DNA of 16,840 nt from DASXTW01 sp046726275. GTDB taxonomy: Bacteria; Actinomycetota; UBA4738. The position numbers were made by a program, and so were the translations under genes. The DNA is taken from assembly GCA_046726275.1 (NCBI GenBank), contig JBKPAF010000053.1, positions 1-16,840 on the forward strand. Direction: 5' to 3'. This document shows positions 8,284 through 14,059 of this stretch, piece by piece; the stretch's first letter is position 1; each line of letters begins with the position of its first letter. The notes beneath the pieces were generated by a model. It worked only from the letters and a program-made list of their open reading frames with translations, did not search any database and was not told the DNA's origin.

Positions 8284-9675
8284 ATGGCCGATGAATTCGA
8301 CGTCATCGTGATCGGAGCCGGCCCGCCCGGCGAGAACGCGGCGGGGCGGAGCGCAGACCACGGCCTGTCCGTGGCGATCGTCGAAGAACGCTTGGCCGGT
8401 GGAGAGTGCTCCTTCTACGGGTGCATACCATCGAAGACCCTGATCCGTCCGGGTGACGTGGTGGCGGCGGCCCGGCGAGTTCCTGGAGCGGCCGAGGCGG
8501 TCACGGGAGTCATCGACGTCCAAGCTGCGTTCGCCCAGCGCGACTACATGACGAACAACTGGCAGGACGCCGGCGACCTGAGGTGGTTCGAATCGAAGGG
8601 GATCACGTTCGTGCGGGGCCACGGGAGGCTGGCCGGGCCCAGAGCGGTGGAGGCAGAGACGCCCGAGGGCATCCGGCATCTCATGGCGCAGAAGGCCGTC
8701 GTCGTGGCCTGCGGCACCATTCCGCTGGTCCCCCCGATCGAGGGGCTCGCCGAGGCGAAGCCCTGGGACAACCGCGACGCCACCGCGGTCAAGGAACTCC
8801 CTCGAAGATTGGTGGTCCTGGGCGGGGGAGCGATCGGCGCTGAGTTGGCACAGGCGTTCCGGAGGCTGGGAACGGACGAGGTGACCGTGGTGGAGGGCGC
8901 CGATCGGTTGCTGGCGAGAGAGGAGCCCTTCGCCGGCGAGGAGGTCCGTGCGGCATTCGAGGCCGAAGGCATCACCGTTATCACCGGAGCGCGGATGACC
9001 GAGGTGAGCCGGGAAAGAGGCGACGGTCCCGTCACCGGAATTCTGGAGGACGGGCGCCAAGTGACCGGCGACGAGATCCTCGTTGCCGTGGGACGGAGGG
9101 CCAACACGATGGACGTCGGCTTCGACACGGTTGGGCTCGAGCCCGGCAAGTTCCTCTCCGTGGACGACCGGCTTCGGGCGACCGATGTCGAGGGCGATTG
9201 GCTCTACGGGGTCGGCGACGTCGCCGGCGTGGCTCTTTTCACACACATGGGGAAGTACCAAGGGCGGCTCGTCGGCGACATCATCGCCGGCCTGGACGTC
9301 CGCGATGTCGGCGATCGTGTGGCCATTCCTCGGGTGACGTTCACCGATCCCCAGGTTGCGGCGGTGGGTCTCACCGAGGCGCAGGCCCAGGAGCGAGGGT
9401 TGAACGTTCGGGTCGTGTCGTACGACACGGGCGGCGTAGCCGGGGCCTACACACGAGGCAACGACATCCACGGAACCAGCCAGATCGTCGTCGACGAGGA
9501 TCGACGGGTGATCGTCGGAGCCACCTTCACCGGCCCGGACGTCCAGGAGATCGTGCACGCCGCGACGGTCGCCATCGTTGGTCAGGTCACCCTCGACACG
9601 CTGTGGCACGCCGTGCCTTCGTTCCCTACGGTCAGCGAGGTGTGGCTCCGGCTGCTGGAGACCTACGGCTTGTGA
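8284..9675 (+). CDS. FAD/NAD(P)-dependent class I pyridine nucleotide-disulfide oxidoreductase
   Basis: This 463-residue flavoprotein has the lipoamide dehydrogenase/mercuric reductase architecture. The FAD-binding GAGPPG is at 11-16, the redox-active pair is C42 and C47 in GGECSFYGCIPSK, the NAD(P)-binding GGGAIG is at 180-185, and the second FAD contact is YGVGDVAG. The C-terminal dimerisation domain ends with FPTVSE at 447-452. In true lipoamide dehydrogenases the residue before PTxSE is the catalytic His; here it is F447, while E452 is kept. So it is unlikely to be a genuine E3 enzyme, and no 2-oxoacid dehydrogenase gene is nearby. The GGECS-type group is common in Actinomycetota and is usually annotated as a mercuric-reductase-like or generic oxidoreductase. 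There is no N-terminal heavy-metal domain and no mer gene. The ATG is preceded by AAGGAGG eight bases upstream. Confidence 0.93.
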   Translation: MADEFDVIVIGAGPPGENAAGRSADHGLSVAIVEERLAGGECSFYGCIPSKTLIRPGDVVAAARRVPGAAEAVTGVIDVQAAFAQRDYMTNNWQDAGDLRWFESKGITFVRGHGRLAGPRAVEAETPEGIRHLMAQKAVVVACGTIPLVPPIEGLAEAKPWDNRDATAVKELPRRLVVLGGGAIGAELAQAFRRLGTDEVTVVEGADRLLAREEPFAGEEVRAAFEAEGITVITGARMTEVSRERGDGPVTGILEDGRQVTGDEILVAVGRRANTMDVGFDTVGLEPGKFLSVDDRLRATDVEGDWLYGVGDVAGVALFTHMGKYQGRLVGDIIAGLDVRDVGDRVAIPRVTFTDPQVAAVGLTEAQAQERGLNVRVVSYDTGGVAGAYTRGNDIHGTSQIVVDEDRRVIVGATFTGPDVQEIVHAATVAIVGQVTLDTLWHAVPSFPTVSEVWLRLLETYGL

Positions 9676-9684
9676 AGGACGCCC

Positions 9685-9780
9685 TTAGGAAGCGAAGCGC
9701 GCCAGAAGGGCTCTGGCGTAGCGGTCTTCCCACGGCTCGTTGGGGGCACTCTGCTTGTACTCCTCGTCTAGGCGGCTCAA
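9685..9780 (-). CDS. Possible 31-residue small protein coupled to the SnoaL-like gene
   Basis: A short frame starts with a TTG that overlaps the stop of the SnoaL-like gene in a TTGA and runs 31 codons to a TAA. The sequence (LSRLDEEYKQS..., then PWEDRYARALLARF) looks protein-like, with charged and aromatic residues in a helix-compatible pattern, unlike random GC-rich translation. Upstream in the same frame the reading becomes Arg- and Gly-rich and implausible, so a long frameshifted extension is less likely. I do not recognise the sequence, and expression is unproven. It could also be a remnant of a longer decayed gene. Confidence 0.25.
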   Translation of the reverse strand: MSRLDEEYKQSAPNEPWEDRYARALLARFAS

Positions 9781-10244
9781 CTCGACGTTATTGGGAGCGA
9801 GGCCAACCCGAGCTGTTCGGCCAGCGACATCCGGTCCCAGAAGGACCAGTGCTCGACGATCTTGCCGTGCTCCAGCCGCTCGATATCGACGCCGTACAGG
9901 GCGATCTTGCGGCCCGTGGCAGCGACTCCCAGGAACGTTTCCAGGTGGGTTCCGGTCATGGACCACCTCCGGAACACCAGGCCATCCTGGGCAGCCCGGG
10001 CCTCGATGGTGACCCGAAGATCGGGGAAGGCTTCGCGTGTCGCCAGGAGAGCCCGCTTGAATCCTTCCGCACCCTGCTCGAACGGGATAGGAGCATGGAC
10101 GACGAGATTCGGATCGAGCAGGGCGTCGAGCTGCTCGAGGCTGTGCTCGTGGAAGCTCCTCTCGCTCAGGCCGGCCAGAGCGAACACGCCATCGAAGCCG
10201 TAGACGCCCCGGCCCCCCAGGAATGCTTCATCCCGCTCGCTCAC
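9777..10244 (-). CDS. SnoaL-like / ester cyclase family protein (NTF2-like fold)
   Basis: This 155-residue protein fits the SnoaL-like polyketide cyclase/NTF2-like family: SLEQLDALLDPNLVVHAP near the first helices, AFPDLRVTIE, the GTHLETFLGVAATGRKI segment and the closing GKIVEHWSFWDR. Members have a cone-shaped alpha+beta fold with an open pocket; many have no known reaction. The N-terminal 25 residues (SERDEAFLGGRGVYGFDG...) are not typical, since relatives usually start close to the first helix. The other frames there are closed by stops, so a simple frameshift is not evident. The start is taken as GTG 10244, with GGAG six bases upstream inside a 20-bp tandem repeat. It is a lone minus-strand gene facing the oxidoreductase. 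No polyketide genes are present. Confidence 0.8.
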   Translation of the reverse strand: MSERDEAFLGGRGVYGFDGVFALAGLSERSFHEHSLEQLDALLDPNLVVHAPIPFEQGAEGFKRALLATREAFPDLRVTIEARAAQDGLVFRRWSMTGTHLETFLGVAATGRKIALYGVDIERLEHGKIVEHWSFWDRMSLAEQLGLASLPITSS

Positions 10245-10286
10245 GACAGGCTCCGACCCCTCACGACAGGCCCCGACCCCTCACGA
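10240..10286. repeat. 20-bp tandem repeat, 2.35 copies, spanning the SnoaL start codon
   Basis: The unit ctcacgacaggctccgaccc begins at 10240 and recurs at 10260 with a single change (t to c), followed by seven bases of a third copy at 10280. On the minus strand each unit presents a GTGA and a GGRG purine cluster. The copy nearest the gene provides the start codon and ribosome site of the SnoaL-like gene. Because 20 is not a multiple of three, the upstream GTG codons are out of frame with the gene. Confidence 0.9.
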
Positions 10287-10416
10287 AAAACAGTCTAGAG
10301 GAGGTAGTGAGTCCCCGAGATCGGTCGAAAGCTTCGCCCCGGGCGTCCGCTGGGGCAGGGATGGGGCACCGCCGCTCCTACGTCGAGTGACGCAGGTCAT
10401 CCAGCAGATTGCGCTG

Positions 10417-10422
10417 TATTTT
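10417..10422 (+). promoter_or_regulatory. Possible -10 element of the secreted protease gene
   Basis: TATTTT, preceded directly by TG, lies 28 bases before the protease start codon and is the most AT-rich hexamer in the GC-rich 206-base upstream gap (10245-10450). No good -35 hexamer stands 16-18 bases upstream, so the assignment is tentative. The rest of the gap holds the 20-bp repeat described separately and nothing else that I can identify. Confidence 0.3.
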
Positions 10423-10450
10423 CGGAGACTTCCCACACGAAGGGGGTGCA

Positions 10451-11263
10451 ATGAGAAAGGCGCTCTACCTGGCCCTCACCACGGCAGTGGTGCTCGGGCT
10501 GGCCTTGCCCGCCTCGGCGATCACCAATGGTCGTCCGGACGGGAACGCCCATCCGTACGTCGGGCTCGCCGTCTTCGACGTCGACGATGGGGAGGGAGGC
10601 CACGCACCGTCGCATCGGTGCAGCGCGTCCCTGCTGTCGCCGACGCTGGTACTAACGGCCGGCCACTGCACGGATGGCACCGTGGCCGCGAGGATCTGGT
10701 TCGACGAGATCGTCGAGGGGAATCCCGAGTACCCGTTCAGCGGGCCGAGCTCGTACGACGGGATCCCGCACACATACCCGGGGTTCTGCATCGGTTGCGG
10801 AAAAGGTCTTCCCGGGTTCGCCATCGGCGACGTCGGCGTGATCGAGCTCACCGAGCCGGTTCCGCTCGAGAAGGTGAGCGTCTATGCGCAGCTACCCTCT
10901 GCCGGCGTGGTGGACACCTTGAAGAACAAGACGGCCATCGACCTCGTCGGTTACGGCGTTCAGGAGCAGGACCACGGCGGTGGACCGCCGCGGTGGACCG
11001 GACCGCGGGTGCGCCTGTTTGCGCCCACCGAGCTCGTCTCGGGCAAGTTCACGCACAGCGAGAACTTCATGAAGCTGGCGCTGAACCCCGGTGGAGGCTC
11101 TGGTGGCACCTGCTTCGGGGACTCCGGTGGGCCAGACCTGCCCGCCGGGAGCACGACCGTGCTGGCAGTCAACTCCTATGTGACGAACTCGAACTGCAGT
11201 GGGGTGGGCTACTCGCAGCGAGTGGACATCCCCGAGGTCCTCGCCTGGGTCGGGAGCTTCTAG
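10451..11263 (+). CDS. Secreted trypsin-fold serine protease (family S1)
   Basis: This 270-residue exported protein has a signal peptide (MRKALYLALTTAVVLGLALPASA, 23 residues in all, ending in ASA). The predicted mature protein begins ITNG, which matches the activated N-terminus of S1 proteases, so there seems to be no propeptide. The catalytic triad is H72 in LTAGHC, D127 in GDVGVIEL and S225 in GDSGGP. The position equivalent to trypsin Asp189 is Gly219 (GTCFGDSGGP), so cleavage after Lys or Arg is not expected. Two Cys pairs fit disulfides (C57/C73, and one around C221). The start at 10451 is chosen because the signal peptide begins there and GGGGG precedes it by four bases. It is a single-gene unit closed by a strong hairpin. 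Cleavage preference and biological target are unknown. Confidence 0.92.
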   Translation: MRKALYLALTTAVVLGLALPASAITNGRPDGNAHPYVGLAVFDVDDGEGGHAPSHRCSASLLSPTLVLTAGHCTDGTVAARIWFDEIVEGNPEYPFSGPSSYDGIPHTYPGFCIGCGKGLPGFAIGDVGVIELTEPVPLEKVSVYAQLPSAGVVDTLKNKTAIDLVGYGVQEQDHGGGPPRWTGPRVRLFAPTELVSGKFTHSENFMKLALNPGGGSGGTCFGDSGGPDLPAGSTTVLAVNSYVTNSNCSGVGYSQRVDIPEVLAWVGSF

Positions 11264-11287
11264 GTCCCTGGTCAACGGCGTCGAGTA

Positions 11288-11324
11288 ATGACAGGGGAGC
11301 CGCTTCGGCGGCTCCCCTCGTCAT
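11288..11324. terminator. UUCG-capped hairpin terminator
   Basis: A perfect 10-bp stem (GGGGAGCCGC at 11294-11303 with GCGGCTCCCC at 11308-11317) is capped by TTCG. It is extended by ATGAC/GTCAT pairing at 11288-11292 and 11320-11324 across a small internal loop. It lies 24 bases after the protease stop and has no T-tract, which is common for GC-rich actinobacterial terminators. Being symmetric, it could also act on the opposing histone-like transcript. Confidence 0.8.
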
Positions 11325-11387
11325 GTCGAGAAGGCCTTCGCTCCGTATGTCGTCGCGCTGATCCGTCAGTCCGCGAACTCGGCAGGA

Positions 11388-11423
11388 GGCCTCTGATTGG
11401 GAGGTGGCCTCTGATTGGGAGGT
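11388..11423. repeat. 18-bp perfect direct repeat, two copies
   Basis: The unit ggcctctgattgggaggt is present at 11388-11405 and again at 11406-11423, without mismatch. It lies between the protease terminator and the end of the histone-like gene, downstream of both. No function is visible; it looks like a recent slippage duplication. Confidence 0.9.
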
Positions 11424-11447
11424 AGTACGGCCTCGGAGCGCCTGCCT

Positions 11448-12242
11448 TCAGCTCTCGTCTTCTGTCAGCCAGCTAGGCCGTTCGATGGACGGCTCTGGGG
11501 TCGGAGTCCACGGCGGCGCGGGGGGCGTCGGAGCCGGACCCGTAGGAGTCGGCCCACCCGGGGAAAGGGGAGCGGGAGCCGCGGCGGGACGCGGAGTCGT
11601 CGGCCTGCTGGCCGGGGCCTTCCGCCCGGTGGACTTCCGAGCGGTGGACTTCTTCCGAGCCGTGGACTTCTTCCGCGCGCTTGCAGCCTTCTTCGCACGG
11701 GACTTCCTGGTGGCCGCCGCCTTCTTGCCGGCCGCGACCCGCTTGGCCGACTTGGCCTTCAGTGCGGTGGCCTTCCTCCGTACCGTGGCCTTCCGAGCCG
11801 TGGACTTCTTCCGCGCGCTGGACTTCCGAGCGCTCGCGGCCTTCTTCGCTCTGGACCTTCGGGTGGCCGCGGCCTTCTTGCCAGCCGTGACCCGCTTGGC
11901 CGACTTCGCCTTCAGTGCGCTGGCCTTCTTCCGTACCGTGGCCTTCAGTGCGCTGGCCTTCTTCCGTACCGTGGCCTTCCGAGCCGTGGACTTCTTCCGC
12001 GCGCTGGACTTCCGAGCCGTGGACTTCTTCCGCGCGCTGGACTTCCGAGCCGTGGACTTCTTCCGCGCGCTGGACTTCCGAGCGCTCGCGGCCTTCTTCG
12101 CTCTGGACCTTCGGGTGGCCGCGGCCTTCTTGCCAGCCGTGACCCGCTTGGCCGTCTTGGCTCTCCTGGTCGCGGCTCCCTTCCTCGCAGCCGCCGACCG
12201 CTTCGCAGACGAGGACTTTCTGGTCGACTTCTTTACTGCCAT
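11448..12242 (-). CDS. Histone H1-like Lys/Ala-rich repeat protein with proline-rich tail
   Basis: This 264-residue protein is extremely basic over residues 1-210, built of Lys, Arg, Ala, Ser and Thr, and should bind DNA (or RNA) like histone H1 and bacterial HC2-type proteins. It contains three copies of an AKRVxAGKKAAATRxSRAKK module (about 31-56, 115-140, 166-191). Between them are 11-residue repeats: ARKSSARKKST (three copies) and ATVRKKASALK (two copies). Residues 211-264 are different: Pro/Ala/Thr-rich with two tryptophans, ending in the acidic PSWLTEDES. The start at 12242 is supported by GAAGGAGG four bases upstream; the frame is open for 41 further codons, but those lack the composition of the protein. 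It is divergent from a nucleotide cyclase gene and has a consensus-like promoter. The nucleoid role is inferred from composition; repeat number probably varies between strains. Confidence 0.85.
   Translation of the reverse strand: MAVKKSTRKSSSAKRSAAARKGAATRRAKTAKRVTAGKKAAATRRSRAKKAASARKSSARKKSTARKSSARKKSTARKSSARKKSTARKATVRKKASALKATVRKKASALKAKSAKRVTAGKKAAATRRSRAKKAASARKSSARKKSTARKATVRRKATALKAKSAKRVAAGKKAAATRKSRAKKAASARKKSTARKKSTARKSTGRKAPASRPTTPRPAAAPAPLSPGGPTPTGPAPTPPAPPWTPTPEPSIERPSWLTEDES
11911..11976. repeat. 33-bp tandem repeat, two identical copies
   Basis: Two perfect 33-bp copies begin at 11911 and 11944. On the minus strand each encodes the 11-residue unit ATVRKKASALK of the histone-like protein. 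The length keeps the reading frame. Confidence 0.9.
11984..12082. repeat. 33-bp tandem repeat, three identical copies
   Basis: Three perfect 33-bp copies begin at 11984, 12017 and 12050. On the minus strand each encodes the 11-residue unit ARKSSARKKST of the histone-like protein (residues about 54-86). A single copy of the same unit is present in the other half of the larger duplication near 11798-11830, which shows that the array expanded after the duplication or contracted in the other copy. Confidence 0.9.
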
Positions 12243-12380
12243 GGCGCCTCCTTCTATTGAGTGGAACTGTCGATACCTCTCTTTGCCGTTCGCATCACCT
12301 CCCAAACTCATCGAAGGGACTCCTATGGTGATTTGTGTCGCTCGAACACGCTGCGCGTTGTCCACTGTGTCCGACCTTCG

Positions 12381-12408
12381 AGCATAACGAGGCGTGAACG
12401 TGCGTCAA
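12381..12408 (-). promoter_or_regulatory. Sigma-70-type promoter of the histone-like gene
   Basis: On the minus strand TTGACG (12403-12408) and TATGCT (12381-12386) are separated by 16 bases, close to the housekeeping consensus. Transcription would begin near 12374, giving a leader of about 130 bases before the ATG at 12242. This is the best-matching promoter in the window. Confidence 0.6.
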
Positions 12409-12440
12409 ACGCGGCAGCGACCGCTGTCGTATGAGCCGTC

Positions 12441-12446
12441 TATCCT
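12441..12446 (+). promoter_or_regulatory. -10 element of a probable leaderless cyclase transcript
   Basis: TATCCT ends six bases before the ATG at 12453, and no ribosome site precedes that ATG. A -10 hexamer at this distance would place the transcription start at or next to the A of the start codon, the usual pattern for leaderless mRNAs in Actinomycetota. No strong -35 is visible. Confidence 0.5.
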
Positions 12447-12452
12447 CACGAT

Positions 12453-13637
12453 ATGGCGAAGCTGAAGGACAGCGAACGGGCGAAGCTCCCGGACAGCGCG
12501 TTCGCGTACATCGACTCACGCGGCAGGCGTCTGCTGCCCATCCACGACGAGGCTCACGTCCGGAACGCGCTCGCCAGGTTCGGCCAGGTTTCCTTCGAGA
12601 ACGATGCGGCCCGCGAGCGAGCCCGGAAACGGCTCCTGAACGCCGCCAAGAAGTACGGCATCGTGCCCGTCGGTTTCATCACGGGCCAGCTTCGATCGGA
12701 GCGGAAACACGCGGCAGCCGGTCGGCTCGTGATCGAGCTGGGGCGGATGGGCGCCCCGGGCGAGCTCGAGCAGCAACTCCGTCGCGCACTCCGGGACCCC
12801 GGCTTGGTGGTGCTTCACTGGTCCGAGGCTGCCGGATCATACCTGGACGGGGGCGGAAAGCCGGTCCCGCTCCCGGCCAATGAGGAAGGTCGGGCGGTGA
12901 CCTATCTGGAGCGCAGGGGCCGGCCGATGACGGCAATCGTGCACGACCCTGCAGTCCTTGACGATGCAGACCTCACCCACACGGTGTTGGATGCCGTGCG
13001 ATTCGTCATCGAGAAGGAAAGCCTGCAGGGACAGATCAAGGCTCGATCGACCGACGCCGCCACGCTCCCCACCGGCTTCGTCACCTTTCTTCTGACTGAC
13101 ATCGAGGGTTCCACGGGTCTGCTCAGCCAGCTGGGCGATCGTTACGCAGACCTGTTGAACGACGTCCGAGGGGTGATCCGCCAGGCCGTCCTCCAGGCTG
13201 GGGGACGGGAGATCGAGGCGCGGGCAGACGAGTTTTTCGCAGTGTTCGAGCGGGTGCCCGCGGCCATCGAGGCGGCGGTGAGCATCCAGCGCACGTTGGG
13301 TGGCCGGTCCTGGCCCAACGACCTGGAATGTCGGGTGCGGGCCGGCCTTCACAGCGGACGACCTACCCTCACCGATACTGGTTATATCGGTCTCTCCGTT
13401 CACGTCGCGGCCCGCGTTTGCTCGGTGGCCCACGGTGGTCAGATCGTGATCTCCGGCGAGACGAAGGCTGCCCTCGAAGACTCGATGCCGGCCGGCGTCG
13501 GCTTTCGCAGTCTCGGTCGACGCCGTCTGGCCGGGTTGACCCGAGTAGTTGCCCTCTATCAGGTCGAGGCCGATGGGCTCCTGACCGAGTTCCCGCCGCT
13601 ACGGACGAGGTCCCCCTCCCCCAGGCGGCGTCAGTAA
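12453..13637 (+). CDS. DUF6582-like / sensor-like / class III nucleotide cyclase fusion protein
   Basis: This 394-residue soluble protein has three parts. Residues 1-75 (KLPDSAFAYIDSRGRR, then HDEAHVRNALARF and RKRLLNAAKKYGI) match the DUF6582-type helical domain. Residues about 95-195 (GELEQQLRRALRDPGL, HWSEAAGSYLD, MTAIVHDPAVL) resemble the domain that precedes the kinase core in actinobacterial sensor kinases. Residues about 205-350 are a class III adenylate/guanylate cyclase domain. Metal-binding candidates D216 (LLTDIEGST) and D259 (ARADEFF) are present, and R321 of the AAR motif is kept, but the transition-state Asn is H317 (VHVAAR). The residues that normally select adenine are also atypical, so catalytic activity is uncertain. 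The protein ends in an Arg/Ser/Pro-rich tail (SPSPRRRQ). It is divergent from the histone-like gene; the start follows a leaderless-type promoter. A signalling role is inferred. Confidence 0.85.
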   Translation: MAKLKDSERAKLPDSAFAYIDSRGRRLLPIHDEAHVRNALARFGQVSFENDAARERARKRLLNAAKKYGIVPVGFITGQLRSERKHAAAGRLVIELGRMGAPGELEQQLRRALRDPGLVVLHWSEAAGSYLDGGGKPVPLPANEEGRAVTYLERRGRPMTAIVHDPAVLDDADLTHTVLDAVRFVIEKESLQGQIKARSTDAATLPTGFVTFLLTDIEGSTGLLSQLGDRYADLLNDVRGVIRQAVLQAGGREIEARADEFFAVFERVPAAIEAAVSIQRTLGGRSWPNDLECRVRAGLHSGRPTLTDTGYIGLSVHVAARVCSVAHGGQIVISGETKAALEDSMPAGVGFRSLGRRRLAGLTRVVALYQVEADGLLTEFPPLRTRSPSPRRRQ

Positions 13638-13662
13638 ATCCGCGCGTCTGGCAGGAATAAAC

Positions 13663-13677
13663 CAGGGGACGCCCCTG
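13663..13677. repeat. Short inverted repeat before the transporter remnant
   Basis: CAGGGG (13663-13668) and CCCCTG (13672-13677) are perfectly complementary around a 3-base loop, 25 bases after the cyclase stop. It could be a weak terminator of the cyclase gene or could cover the translation start of the remnant at 13680. It is too short to be certain. Confidence 0.35.
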
Positions 13678-13679
13678 CT

Positions 13680-13865
13680 GTGGCAGACGAAGGAAAGCGA
13701 CGGAACCTCCCGTCTCCTCGCGGTTCGCTCGTGGTCGATGTTGCCCTCCTCGCCGTGGCCGTCATGTGGGCATCGACCTTCAGTCTCTTCAAGATCGCGT
13801 GGCATGACCTCGACCCGGTTGCCTTCACGGGCATCCGGTTCGCCGCGATGGTGCTGGTCTCCCTC
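13680..13865 (+). pseudogene. Truncated EamA/DMT-family transporter (5' remnant)
   Basis: The translation from GTG 13680 gives a cytoplasmic N-terminus and then VVDVALLAVAVMWASTFSL, KIAWHDLDPVAFTGIRF and AAMVLVSL. This is the first one and a half membrane segments of an EamA (drug/metabolite transporter) protein. After about residue 62 the similarity stops: the frame continues to 14003 with hydrophilic, Pro/Arg-rich sequence that looks non-coding. A complete EamA protein has about ten helices and 280-300 residues, so around 80 percent is missing. Neither downstream frame continues the domain, so this is a deletion or rearrangement and not a frameshift. The remnant lies between the cyclase and FG-GAP genes. 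A function for the 62-residue product is unlikely. Confidence 0.75.
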
Positions 13866-13937
13866 GGTGACGCGTCTTGGGTCCCGCCCTGCCCCGCCCC
13901 CGTCCAGCCCTTTACCGTGTGCTCACGTCGCCGGCGC

Positions 13938-13965
13938 GTCGGACCTAGGACGAATCTAGTCCGAC
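13938..13965. repeat. Inverted repeat upstream of the FG-GAP gene
   Basis: GTCGGAC (13938-13944) and GTCCGAC (13959-13965) are perfect 7-base arms; an inner CTAG/CTAG pair extends the symmetry with a one-base bulge. It lies 20 bases before a possible -10 and could be an operator or a terminator of the decayed upstream gene. No T-tract follows. Confidence 0.5.
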
Positions 13966-13984
13966 CGACGGTAGACGCCGCTGC

Positions 13985-13990
13985 TAGGGT
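13985..13990 (+). promoter_or_regulatory. Possible -10 element of the FG-GAP gene
   Basis: TAGGGT fits the loose TANNNT pattern and would start transcription near 13998, about 60 bases before the ATG. The -35 region overlaps the right arm of the inverted repeat and has no consensus match. Confidence 0.3.
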
Positions 13991-14059
13991 GACCGGACAC
14001 TGAGGACCAGTTGGGTTGGTCCGGCCTTGGATCTTGATCCTGATGTGGGGAGGTTGAGC

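Larger units (their letters stand above)
11781..12154. repeat. Large internal duplication within the histone-like gene
   Basis: A segment of about 122 bp at 11781-11902 recurs at 11967-12154, where it is interrupted by two extra 33-bp units. The two copies look identical outside the extra units, which indicates a recent duplication and not ancient protein repeats. The offset is 252 bases (84 codons) at the distal end and 186 bases at the proximal end, the difference being exactly two 33-bp units. All offsets are multiples of three. Confidence 0.85.
13866..14059. other. Non-coding segment between the transporter remnant and FG-GAP gene
   Basis: Together with the remnant this makes a 422-base stretch without an intact gene (13638-14059). 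It contains an inverted repeat at 13938-13965 and a possible -10 at 13985, both listed separately, and the ribosome site GGGAGG six bases before the FG-GAP ATG. No other gene or RNA is recognised. Confidence 0.6.

Noticed and set aside
8176..9609. A 477-codon open frame on the minus strand opposite the disulfide oxidoreductase
   Set aside because: Same cause: an antisense shadow of a well-supported flavoprotein, with no domain of its own.
10130..10244. Frameshift explaining the odd N-terminus of the SnoaL-like protein
   Set aside because: The two alternative frames are closed by stops within this stretch and do not give a more typical helix.
11911..12082. CRISPR-like array of 33-bp repeats
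   Set aside because: The repeats are directly adjacent with no spacers, keep the reading frame and encode an 11-residue protein repeat.
11404..12387. A 327-codon plus-strand frame with repeated Phe/Arg/Ala/Asp units resembling a membrane or amyloid-like repeat protein
   Set aside because: It is the complement of the Lys/Ala-rich repeats. The minus-strand frame has a strong ribosome site and promoter, and the plus frame has neither.
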